From: Mucilaginibacter pallidiroseus
GTDB taxonomy: Bacteria; Bacteroidota; Bacteroidia; Sphingobacteriales; Sphingobacteriaceae
Direction: 5' to 3'
Length of the DNA: 64,000 nucleotides
Assembly (NCBI RefSeq): GCF_007846085.1
Contig: NZ_VOEJ01000008.1
Coordinates: 186,001 to 250,000, forward strand
A program made the translations under genes and the position numbers. Under the pieces are notes generated by a model. The model made no database searches and was not told the DNA's origin. It saw only the letters and a program-made list of their open reading frames with translations. Of the stretch, positions 46,501-53,182 are shown in pieces. Position 1 is the stretch's first letter; every line of letters starts with the position of its first letter.

Positions 46501-47307
46501 ATAAAATTGCTCAGCATCGGCAGTGTCTGTCAAATATTGCAGCGCTACAAACGGCAGGTTTAAGCGATTAATCTGCTCATTATCAATGTATGTAAGCAGT
46601 TTTAGCGGGTCTATACGGCTTTCATCATCAACCAAAACCAAAGTGCCGCCCATGCAAAGGGTGCCAAAAATTTCCATAACGGAAACGTCAAACACCAGGG
46701 GTGCAAACTGCAATGTGCGTGCACCTGCCGAGCTATCGGCGGTAACGGCTTTGTACCAGTTAATGAGGTTGATAACCCCTGAATGCCCTACGGCAACGCC
46801 TTTGGGCTTACCTGTTGAGCCGGAGGTGTAAATAATGTAGGCTACTCTTGTCTTAGCGCCATTAGTCAAATCATTATCCACGCTATGTTCAACGTCGGAT
46901 GGTAAAACTATTACGGGCAAACGTTCAAAAAGGTGTTGTTCGGCAGTAATGGCCAGGCAGGTATCAACACCCGAATCGGTAATGATCTGTTCCAGTCGCT
47001 CGGCAGGGTATGATGGGTCGAGCGGGAGATAGGCCTTGCCTGCCTTGTGTATGGCAAGCAGGCCCACGATAGTTTCAACGCAACGGTGTGTACTTACACC
47101 TACTGCCAATGCATTTGGCGTGGCTGCAACCAATGCTTTTGCAAGTGCAGCGGCTTTAGTATTTAGCTGTGCATAGGTAAGCGTATCATTGCCAAATTTA
47201 ACGGCTATAACATCAGGCGTTTGCCTGGCTTGTTCTTCAAATAAATGATGCAAAAACGCATCGTTTTCGCTCCCCGGTGTATACTGATTTGCTTGTAGTA
47301 AATCCAT
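40540..47307 (-). CDS. Hybrid NRPS-PKS, A-PCP-KS-AT-ACP-aminotransferase
   Basis: A 2255-residue megasynthase. A: about 20-520, lacking a preceding C domain, hence a loading module (IIYTSGSTGKPKG about 155, MYGPTETSVIS about 303; pocket D-V-M-N-I-A-M-V-I-K by eye, no confident match). PCP: FFELGGNSL about 556. KS: about 620-1050, active Cys in HSACSTS (about 790) and both His motifs. AT: about 1140-1430, GHSIGE (about 1232) and HAFHS (about 1332, malonyl type). ACP: GFDSLL (about 1554). A Gln/Pro/Tyr-rich linker (1595-1665) leads to a class III PLP aminotransferase (about 1790-2170; FDEVITGFR, catalytic Lys in YGKVIGGGLP). No ketoreductase, dehydratase or methyltransferase. Confidence 0.94.
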   Translation of the reverse strand: MDLLQANQYTPGSENDAFLHHLFEEQARQTPDVIAVKFGNDTLTYAQLNTKAAALAKALVAATPNALAVGVSTHRCVETIVGLLAIHKAGKAYLPLDPSYPAERLEQIITDSGVDTCLAITAEQHLFERLPVIVLPSDVEHSVDNDLTNGAKTRVAYIIYTSGSTGKPKGVAVGHSGVINLINWYKAVTADSSAGARTLQFAPLVFDVSVMEIFGTLCMGGTLVLVDDESRIDPLKLLTYIDNEQINRLNLPFVALQYLTDTADAEQFYPQALKEVITAGEQLKVTPKVVRFFEALPGCAFFNMYGPTETSVISTSLRLEGAPNTWPALPTIGTPVANTGICILDEQMLQLPDGATGELCISGAGLALGYLNRPELTAEKFVDNWQNAQGVTTRVYRSGDLCRILPDGNIEYLGRKDTQVKIRGNRVEIGEIEVLLNQLDGVQQSVVTAREDNPGDKRLVAYLVSANGKTNTAQVRNSLEEKLPDYMWPSAYVWLTVLPKTASGKVDRNALPKPEQKRPDLATLYKPASTKTQKQIAALWQELLQFEQIGIDDNFFELGGNSLLGLKTVTALKKQYNYILPITKLYQFPSVAGLAALLDGSANTANQTQLPKLRVKSSNGDIAVIGMAGRFPGADTIDELWAILSEGRETIKFFTDAELDAYIPPAVKNAPNYVKARGVINNADQFDPMFFGLNPKVAELMDPQQRIFLEIAWEALENSGHLPSKYNGLIGVFAGVGANTYYINNVIPNQELINKVGSFLVTTLNEKDYVATRTAYELNLKGPAISVHSACSTSLLAIAEAVESIRSGQCSVALAGGASITSPINSGHLYQQGTMLSGDGHCRSFDADADGTLFSDGAGVVVLKVLEDAIADGDTIYSVIKGVGVNNDGAGKGSFTAPNATGQAGCIAMAIQNAGVSATDISYVEAHGTATSLGDPIEIEGLTMAFGPQQQTQYCAIGSIKSNMGHLTAAAGVAGFIKTTLSLYHQKLLPSLNYKQANPNIDFESSPFYVNTQLTDWQANKRIAGVSSFGVGGTNVHVVLEEYLQQIPASQPGRDVQLITWSAKTKKAVDNYQAKLSAYLADTKHALADIAYTLQTTHQDFNNRRFVVANTTADLRSQLNAVVDQSATKLLKTKATSVAFMFPGQGAQYLNMGRELYNNEPVFATAVNECVDLLQGTPQQDILSVIFTDDVDDTANQKLKNTLYTQPALFIISYAMAKLWMQWGIEPAIFTGHSIGEFVGAHLAGVFSLPDAVKLVSTRAKMVSDAPGGSMVSVRMSEDELKQILPDTLNIAVLNGAKAAVAAGPVNDVNNFIELLNQKGIANRVLQTSHAFHSSMMDGIVGPFEEVVKSIKLNTPVKPIISTITGTWMTEAEATSPQYWAQHLRNTVRFADVAKVLAEDDGRIALEVGPGSVLANLVKQQPGGKAITSIAGIVNTDEQSTYSSVIRALGQLWLNGIEPNWQNFYEGQNRRRVTVPNYAFDRKRYWVNPVVPINTLTPPFEAPTEILIDNTKETLITMPVRKDLLIDKLRDIFEDASGIDIDSPTTSFVEIGFDSLLLTQMATNLKKEFNVTLTFRKLFEEYGSLAELATYLDQVLPADKYQPTAPAPQAAAPQQQQPVYQQQAAPQPVYQQPVYQQASYQQPVYQPAPAPVYNDGGNQALNMIAQHLSLLASQVASMQGGAAAPQVRTTQVELQPPPVAPEVVTNEQVTAPVAPQELQPDLTPEELIEIKKPFGATARIEKNIQTLNETQQAYLDKVIADYTAKTERSKSQTQQHRAYMADPRVVNGFRPLTKEIVYPIVVNKSKGARLWDVDGNEYIDALNGFGSNMLGYQPDVVKNAIADQLEKGYEIGPQHELAGEVSKLLCEFTGFDRAALCSTGSEGVLGAMRIARTVTGRSIIVAFSGSYHGIMDEVIVRGTKKLKTVPAAPGIMPEAVQNMLILDYGTDETLRIIKERADEIAAVMVEVVQSRRPEFLPLDFLKELRTITADAGTALIFDEVITGFRMHPGGIQAITGIRADLGTYGKVIGGGLPVGVIAGKKQFMDALDGGFWQFGDNSTPEAGVTYFAGTFVRHPLALAACKASLLYMKERGPALQQSLTDKCTRLANAINGILEEYKTPMYVAHFGSLWKTKFYEEYPYSELLFTNLRLKGIHIMDGFPCFITDAHGDAEIDTIIEKFRESVKELHEAGFIPTYNSGETDNAPKTAAIAPAPVDLTQPPVPGAKLGRDSEGNPGWFIKDEQNPGKFLQVKHKTE
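42346..42510 (-). repeat. Gln-Pro-Val-Tyr repeat linker inside the megasynthase
   Basis: About 55 codons encode a low-complexity stretch rich in Gln, Pro, Tyr and Ala with QPVYQ-type units repeated about six times. At DNA level this appears as repeated GTTGATAAAC/GCTGATAAAC units on the plus strand. It joins the ACP to the aminotransferase and probably acts as a flexible tether. Copy number could vary by slippage. Confidence 0.75.
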
Positions 47308-47536
47308 TAACTAACATTAGCAGCCAACGTTGCACAGCTATTAATTACAATTGGCTGGTTAAAAAATTATCGGATGAAAATAGTATTTTTTTGTAACAGA
47401 AACATCGACAATCACCCTAAAATTCATGAAAATTTCATCTTATAAGCTGCCCGACAACTTTTGTGTTTACCTTTTAATTAGTAAATTACTTTTTGTGGGT
47501 GTTTACGCTAAATGGCGAACTTAGTTTCACATCTTA
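47308..47536. other. Leader of the NRPS-PKS operon
   Basis: 229 AT-rich bases between the T9SS-type protein and the megasynthase. No exact TAnnTTTG promoter is present on the minus strand; the nearest is TAATTTTT around 47370. No terminator hairpin is seen between the two genes, so read-through from 49003 is possible. Confidence 0.4.
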
Positions 47537-49003
47537 TTATCTTACCAAACTAATATAACCTGATAATGGAACAGCGTTATAGGTGGTTTTTATTACGTAG
47601 TAATATGTTGCAGGCGGAAGCGGTTTGCCTTGTAAATTGCCGTCCCAGCCGTTTATATAACCTAATGAGTGGTACACAAGTGCGCCGTTGCGGTTAAAAA
47701 TATCTATAGTACATTGCGGGTAGGCAAGCAGGGCAATTATATTCCACCTGTCGTTAATGCCATCTGCGTTCGGGGTAAAGGTGTTGGGGATGACAAGAGG
47801 CTTTAAGGTAATGATCAGTATCTCATTAGATACGGCTGTTTGCGGCAGTATGCAGTTGCCGGGGGCTTTAACCTCGCATCGTACCTTGTCGCCAAGGGTT
47901 AATCGCGAAGAAGTAAAGGTGGGACTGTTTGTGCCGTCGGGCAGGCTATTTACATACCATTGGTAGCTGACACCAGTTTTGTATGATGCATTAGCGGTAA
48001 ACGTTACCGCTTGCCCATCGTTGATCACATTGTTAGCCGCGGAGGACGTAATAGATACCGAACTATTTATGATTGGCGTGCCGGTAATAACTATTTCATT
48101 TGATGTTGCATCTAACGTACCGCATGACGAGTAACTTACTACCTCGCACCTTACTACGTCATTGGTTTGTAGGGTTGAACTGCTAAACGTAGGCAGGTTA
48201 TCGCCCACTTTGCCGCCGTTTACAGTCCATTTGTATTCGGGAAAGGTACCTAAGCCGGTAACGGCGGCCTTAAAGCTCGTTTTTGCACCCAGGCATTCCA
48301 GGTCGTCATCAGAAGTTATAGCGATGGTTAACGAGCCCGGCTCAATTATCGACATAGCAATTGCATTGGAAATAATGGTTTGCGTTGTTCTGCAGCGGCT
48401 GGTCATGGTGACTGCGCAGGTAATCACGTCGCCGTTTTGTAATAAAGATGACGAAAATTGCCCCGGGGTATTGTTATTGTTACTTGCAGAATTACCGTTT
48501 ATGCGCCAAACGTATTTTAGCTGTATATCAGGGTCGTTGGTATTATATTCCACAGCTGTGCCAAGCTCGATAAATGCATTTTTGCATGCTGTTATACGGT
48601 TTTGATTGATGCCGTTAGAAAAGGAGTAAATGCTCACATTACCATCGAATTGTACAAAAGGTGCGCGTACGTCTATTTTATTTGATGCTACCTGCTCGCC
48701 GGTGTTAAGATCAGTTACCACACAATCAACAATGCTGCCAGGTGCTATAGCTAAGGAGTTATCGGCGTTAAATGAAGCGGTTGTCGCGTTAATAGGGCTG
48801 TTGTTCACCCGCCATTGATACCTGATATTTGGCCCAAGGCGGGTGACAACTGCGTAGAACCTTGCAAAGGTACCCGGACAGGGCGGATTGTTTTCGGCAG
48901 ATATGTTAACCGAACCAGCATTATCATGCTTAGGGGTAGCTTTGCAAACCAAGGTAAACACCAGGGTACATAGGCAAAGTGATAGCCACAGCAAGCGATA
49001 CAT
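47537..49003 (-). CDS. Secreted Ig-like repeat protein with gliding-motility/T9SS C-terminal domain
   Basis: A 488-residue surface or secreted protein. A signal peptide (about 1-23) is followed by four Ig/PKD-like repeats of about 90 residues, each with a YxWxVN core (YQWRVNN, YVWRING, YKWTVNG, YQWYVNS), paired Cys residues and an ending of the form ...CEV...SNEI. The last 85 residues (IPNTFTPNADGINDRWNI, then YYYVIKTT) are the gliding-motility-associated C-terminal domain that targets proteins to the type IX secretion system. It lies upstream of the NRPS-PKS genes on the same strand, 229 bases away. Adhesin-like function is an inference. Confidence 0.85.
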   Translation of the reverse strand: MYRLLWLSLCLCTLVFTLVCKATPKHDNAGSVNISAENNPPCPGTFARFYAVVTRLGPNIRYQWRVNNSPINATTASFNADNSLAIAPGSIVDCVVTDLNTGEQVASNKIDVRAPFVQFDGNVSIYSFSNGINQNRITACKNAFIELGTAVEYNTNDPDIQLKYVWRINGNSASNNNNTPGQFSSSLLQNGDVITCAVTMTSRCRTTQTIISNAIAMSIIEPGSLTIAITSDDDLECLGAKTSFKAAVTGLGTFPEYKWTVNGGKVGDNLPTFSSSTLQTNDVVRCEVVSYSSCGTLDATSNEIVITGTPIINSSVSITSSAANNVINDGQAVTFTANASYKTGVSYQWYVNSLPDGTNSPTFTSSRLTLGDKVRCEVKAPGNCILPQTAVSNEILIITLKPLVIPNTFTPNADGINDRWNIIALLAYPQCTIDIFNRNGALVYHSLGYINGWDGNLQGKPLPPATYYYVIKTTYNAVPLSGYISLVR

Positions 49004-49217
49004 GCAAACATTAAATTAAGGTAACGCTTAAAGATACGAATGTTGGCTAAATGGCAAAACTTTAATGTTTAACGGTTACTTAAAATGATAAGCCCTTAAG
49101 AAAAATAGCAACCATATGGCCGGGAAATGAGTATATGACGTTATAAACACGATTTTGCCCTAAAGTGAAATTAATAAATTAGAATTTATTTCATCTTTAC
49201 AGCACATTAGCATAAGA

Positions 49218-49805
49218 ATGAATAGATACGCCCAGATTACCCAATTCCTGCACACGTCGTCGCATTTTTATGCTATTGCCATAGGAATAGACAGTACTTA
49301 CTCGTACGTGAGCCCTAACTACGACCGTAATTTTAGCTTAGGCAAAGGCACGCTTAAAGGGCAGCATTTTTCGGTAACCCTGCATCCAGAGGATATACGC
49401 ATTTGTGAAGAGGTTGGTCCGAAATGTTTTGCAGACCCTGAGCGCCTTTTCCCGGCCACGCTGCGAAAGCACGACGGTAACGGTGGCTTTATTACAACGC
49501 AATGGGAAATGAGGGGCATGCTTGACGAGAACGGCTTGCCGAAGAGCATTTTTTGCATTGGCTATAACATTACCGAGTTTTTGGATACCCAGGCAAAACT
49601 TGATCAGGCTGCTTTGCAACTGGATGAGATTAGCTTTATACAGTCGCACGGGGTACGCCGGCCACTGGCAAACATTATGGGTATAGCCAAGTTATTGGAG
49701 CTGACCGAAGATGTAGATGAGATAAAGCAACTGACCCAAATGCTTACTGAGAGCGCCAATGAATTTGACGCCATAATTAACGAGATATCAAATAAGAAAA
49801 GTTAG
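49218..49805 (+). CDS. PAS-domain protein with orphan histidine-kinase H-box
   Basis: A 195-residue cytoplasmic protein. A PAS domain spans about residues 15-120 (ISFIQ helix after TEFLDTQAKLDQA). It is followed by a DHp-like helix with SHGVRRPLANIMG (about residues 140-152), resembling the H-box SHDLRxPLxxI of HisKA kinases, and a second helix, then it ends. No ATP-binding HATPase domain follows, and the next gene is on the other strand. It may be a phosphotransfer or scaffold protein, or a naturally shortened kinase. Confidence 0.78.
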   Translation: MNRYAQITQFLHTSSHFYAIAIGIDSTYSYVSPNYDRNFSLGKGTLKGQHFSVTLHPEDIRICEEVGPKCFADPERLFPATLRKHDGNGGFITTQWEMRGMLDENGLPKSIFCIGYNITEFLDTQAKLDQAALQLDEISFIQSHGVRRPLANIMGIAKLLELTEDVDEIKQLTQMLTESANEFDAIINEISNKKS

Positions 49806-49859
49806 GGCTGCCGTTTTACTGAGAAGTTGAGCTTTCTAATAAAGGATAGACAAACTTCA

Positions 49860-50105
49860 TCAGTCTTTAATTTTTATCCTTATCGGCCCTTTAATGTTAT
49901 CCACATCTATTGGTTCGCCTTTTTGGGTTATAACTACCTGCCCGCTTTTGTGCATCTCAACAGCAACTTTTCGCACATCGTCCATGTGCTTACGCCAATC
50001 ATCGGGGAAAAGTGCACGGGCAATTTCAGACGGGCATGTGCTTTTTTCTGCGCCACGCTCTTTCGCCATTGAAAGTGTCTTTTTTTCGATAATTGCTCTC
50101 TTCAT
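49860..50105 (-). CDS. DUF3253 domain protein
   Basis: An 81-residue protein that matches, by memory of the family pattern, small DUF3253 winged-helix-like proteins: CPSEIARALFPDDWRKHMDDVRKVA followed by GQVVITQKGEPID. Function unknown; the shape suggests nucleic-acid binding. ATG at 50105 is used in preference to an in-frame TTG at 50132. Confidence 0.72.
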   Translation of the reverse strand: MKRAIIEKKTLSMAKERGAEKSTCPSEIARALFPDDWRKHMDDVRKVAVEMHKSGQVVITQKGEPIDVDNIKGPIRIKIKD

Positions 50106-50233
50106 ACTTGGAAATATGTAATGACAGTACAATTTTCATTTTAGCAATATAAGTGCCGCTAAAATAGTGATTGCCGGATTGACGATGAATTACAAGTGAT
50201 AAGCATTACAAGCGTACAGCCTGAAGACATATA

Positions 50234-50265
50234 TTGTGGTTTTAACTATCATTGCGTTATATTTA
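50234..50265 (+). promoter_or_regulatory. Candidate carboxylesterase promoter
   Basis: TTG (50234-50236), 21 bases, then TATATTTA (50258-50265), one mismatch from TAnnTTTG. The start codon is 33 bases downstream. Confidence 0.45.
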
Positions 50266-50298
50266 CACATTGCCAATTGTAACCTATAAACCAACAAT

Positions 50299-51915
50299 AT
50301 GATTAGAAAAATTACCGTGCTAACATTAGCGGCTGTTTGCCTGCTAAAAGCTTCGGCGTTTTGCCAAAGCGATGACGCCATTAAAGCTGGCGAGGGTATT
50401 GCAGTTACTGCTACTACCAATGGTAAAGTGAAGGGCTACCTGCATAACAATATCTTCACTTTTAAGGGGATTCCTTACGCGCAGTCCGAACGATTCACGG
50501 CTCCGCAAAAGCCAAAGCCATGGACTGATGTAAGGAGTTCGATGACCTATGGCCCGGTATGCCCAACTGATCCAACCACAACTGTTAACGATCCGTTCGA
50601 GTTTGCATTTAACCATAACCTTGGCTACTCAAACGAGCACTGCCAAACGCTCAATGTTTGGACGCAGAAGTTAAACGATGGGAAAAAACGCCCAGTAATG
50701 GTATGGTTGCACGGCGGCGGTTTTACAGCAGGCTCGTCTATCGAATTACCATCGTACGATGGCGAAAACCTGGCTAAAAAAGGCGATGTCGTTTTGGTTT
50801 CGGTAAATCATCGTCTTAACGTTTTGGGATTCCTCGATCTATCGGCTTATGGTGAAAAGTATAAAAACTCGGGCAATGCAGGCCTTGCCGATTTAGTTGC
50901 TGCCCTGCAATGGGTTAAAGATAACATTGCACAGTTTGGAGGCGACCCAAACAACGTGACCATTTTTGGACAGTCTGGCGGTGGCGGTAAAGTTACCTGT
51001 ATGATGAATACGCCTGCCGCCAAGGGTTTATTTAACAAAGCCATAGTCGAAAGTGGCAGCTATATTACGTCATTTACAGATAAGGCTGTTTCACAAAAGG
51101 TAGCGGCAGCACTACTTGCAGAACTGCACCTTCAGCCTGCACAAGTAGATTCGCTACAGAAAATACCTTACGAGACATTGAACACGGCAAGCAAAAAAGC
51201 TATTGCCAAAGTAAGCGCTGATCTAAAAAAGGATGGACAGCCGGTTAACGTGGGCTGGAATGCAGTACTGGACGGTGAAATGTTCCCTTATCAGCCATCT
51301 GATGCTAAGGCTATGGAACTGGGTAAAAACATCCCGTTATTGGTAGGAACAACCAAAAATGAATTTGCCGCTTTTGCACCTACACCTAAAGATCTTACTA
51401 TGGATAAAGCAAAGGCTACACTATCAAAACGCTACGGCGCCAATACCGATGCTTATATCACAGCAGTAAAAGAGGCTTATCCAAACACTAACAAGCCGTC
51501 TGAGTATCTTGATATCGAGTTCGGCTTCCGCTCTTTGGCTATAAAACAGGCTGATCAAAAATCCGGCTTGGCGGGTGCAGCACCTGTATATATGTACCTC
51601 TTTACCTGGCAATCGCCCGTAAACGATGGCATGTATAAAGCGATGCACTGTATGGACATTGCCTTTCAATTTGATAACATTAAGCGTTGTGAAGAGATGA
51701 CCGGCGGCGGTAAAGATGCTTATGCACTTGCCTCAAAAATTAGCAGTGCCTGGATCAATTTTGCAAAAACGGGTAACCCTAATACGCCTAGTTTGCCTAA
51801 GTGGCCTGCTTATACAACGGCTAACGGCGCTACAATGATTTTAGATATAAAGCCGGAACTACGTAATCATCCCGATGCGGCGTTACTAAAAATTGCTTTG
51901 GCAACTGCGCGCTAA
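50299..51915 (+). CDS. Exported type-B carboxylesterase
   Basis: A 538-residue alpha/beta-hydrolase of the carboxylesterase/cholinesterase family with a signal peptide ending near residue 24 (ASAFCQ). The oxyanion-hole segment WLHGGGFTAGS is at about 135-145. The nucleophile elbow reads FGQSGGGGK (Ser about 222) instead of the common GESAGG. The triad Glu is in TTKNEFAAF (about 353) and His in MHCMDIAFQF (about 452). It hydrolyses esters; the natural substrate is unknown. Monocistronic, with its own terminator. Confidence 0.9.
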   Translation: MIRKITVLTLAAVCLLKASAFCQSDDAIKAGEGIAVTATTNGKVKGYLHNNIFTFKGIPYAQSERFTAPQKPKPWTDVRSSMTYGPVCPTDPTTTVNDPFEFAFNHNLGYSNEHCQTLNVWTQKLNDGKKRPVMVWLHGGGFTAGSSIELPSYDGENLAKKGDVVLVSVNHRLNVLGFLDLSAYGEKYKNSGNAGLADLVAALQWVKDNIAQFGGDPNNVTIFGQSGGGGKVTCMMNTPAAKGLFNKAIVESGSYITSFTDKAVSQKVAAALLAELHLQPAQVDSLQKIPYETLNTASKKAIAKVSADLKKDGQPVNVGWNAVLDGEMFPYQPSDAKAMELGKNIPLLVGTTKNEFAAFAPTPKDLTMDKAKATLSKRYGANTDAYITAVKEAYPNTNKPSEYLDIEFGFRSLAIKQADQKSGLAGAAPVYMYLFTWQSPVNDGMYKAMHCMDIAFQFDNIKRCEEMTGGGKDAYALASKISSAWINFAKTGNPNTPSLPKWPAYTTANGATMILDIKPELRNHPDAALLKIALATAR

Positions 51916-52215
51916 AATATTATAACAGGCCTTAATGTGCTTTGTATATAAACGACTCAAAAAAGAGCCTCTGACGTATTTGTCAGAGGCTTTATTTGTT
52001 TTACAGCTATTTTGATAAGTAGTCCATTAGTGCTTAATAATAGCTTGCTAAAACTTGATTAATAATTGTCTGATAACCAAGGCATTGTTGATAATAAATA
52101 TCTTTTTATAAAGCTTTAAAATAGAATTACGCGAGAAATTTCTATTCTGTTGTGTCCAACAATTGCTGCTAAAGCCTGTTGCCTTATAACATCAAAAATT
52201 ATCTAATAGGAAAAC
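51916..52215. other. Intergenic region, nothing beyond the terminator
   Basis: Apart from the terminator at 51967-51997 the 300 bases are AT-rich and hold no credible reading frame, RNA or clear TAnnTTTG promoter for the following SDR gene. Confidence 0.5.
51967..51997 (+). terminator. Terminator after the carboxylesterase
   Basis: GCCTCTGAC (51967-51975) and GTCAGAGGC (51982-51990) form a perfect 9-bp stem with a 6-base loop, followed by TTTATTT. Confidence 0.9.
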
Positions 52216-53115
52216 ATGTCAGAAACAACAAAGAAAAAACTAGAAAACCCTGCAGGCAAATATCCTGCACCACCGTTTGACAGGCAGCCGCAAGAAGTGC
52301 CCGGCCTTGCATCAAAAATGAAACCGCTGCCAGATCATGGTGAAGAGAGCTATAAAGGTTCGGGCAGGCTTGAAGGTCGTAAAGCTTTAATAACAGGCGG
52401 CGACTCCGGGATAGGCCGTGCCGCTGCAATTGCTTACGCACGTGAGGGTGCTGACGTAGTAATTAACTATCTTCCGGAAGAACAAAGTGATGCCGACGAA
52501 GTAATTGCTTTGATACAGGCAGCCGGACAGAAAGGTGTGGCTATTCCAGGAGATATTACTGATCCGGAATTTTGCAAAGAATTGGTTTCAACTGCTGTGT
52601 CTGAACTTGGCGGGCTGGATATTCTGGTGAATAATGCCGGCAGACAGCAAGCTATTGACTCTATATTGGACATTACGGAAGAGGGCTTTGATGCTACCAT
52701 CAAAACAAACATTTACGCGCCATTTTGGATAACTAAAGCCGCTTTGCCTCACTTGCCGGAAGGCTCGGCTATCATTGCAACAACATCGGTGCAGGCGTAT
52801 GATCCGTCTGAGAATCTTTTTGACTATGCACAAACTAAAGCCGCAAACGTAGCTTATGTAAAGTCGTTAGCAAAACAACTTGGGCCAAAAGGAATAAGGG
52901 TTAACGGAGTTGCGCCCGGCCCAGTATGGACACCATTACAGGTAAGTGGCGGGCAGCCTCAGGATGCAATAGAAAAATTTGGCTCGGTAACGCCTTTGGG
53001 TCGCCCTGGTCAACCTGCCGAGCTGGCCTCAATATTTGTACAATTAGCCGATGCTGACGCAAGTTACGCAACCGGCCAGGTTTATGGTGCAGCAGGTGGT
53101 AACGGCCATCCGTAA
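52216..53115 (+). CDS. SDR oxidoreductase, YghA/general-stress type
   Basis: A 299-residue short-chain dehydrogenase with the roughly 45-residue polar N-terminal extension (PAPPFDRQPQEVPGLASKM) that marks the YghA/Gsp39-like group. The cofactor motif TGGDSGIGR is at about residues 60-68, NNAG near 138 and catalytic YAQTK near 206-210. Such proteins are often induced under general stress. NAD(P)-dependent; substrate unknown. Confidence 0.87.
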   Translation: MSETTKKKLENPAGKYPAPPFDRQPQEVPGLASKMKPLPDHGEESYKGSGRLEGRKALITGGDSGIGRAAAIAYAREGADVVINYLPEEQSDADEVIALIQAAGQKGVAIPGDITDPEFCKELVSTAVSELGGLDILVNNAGRQQAIDSILDITEEGFDATIKTNIYAPFWITKAALPHLPEGSAIIATTSVQAYDPSENLFDYAQTKAANVAYVKSLAKQLGPKGIRVNGVAPGPVWTPLQVSGGQPQDAIEKFGSVTPLGRPGQPAELASIFVQLADADASYATGQVYGAAGGNGHP

Positions 53116-53136
53116 GCCAACAATTTAACTATCCGT

Positions 53137-53167
53137 GCCGGGCTGTGTATCAGCCCGGCTTTTTATT
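53137..53167 (+). terminator. Terminator after the SDR gene
   Basis: GCCGGGCTG (53137-53145), a 5-base loop and CAGCCCGGC (53151-53159), followed by TTTTTATT. Perfect stem. Confidence 0.9.
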
Positions 53168-53182
53168 AGCCGATAACATTAC

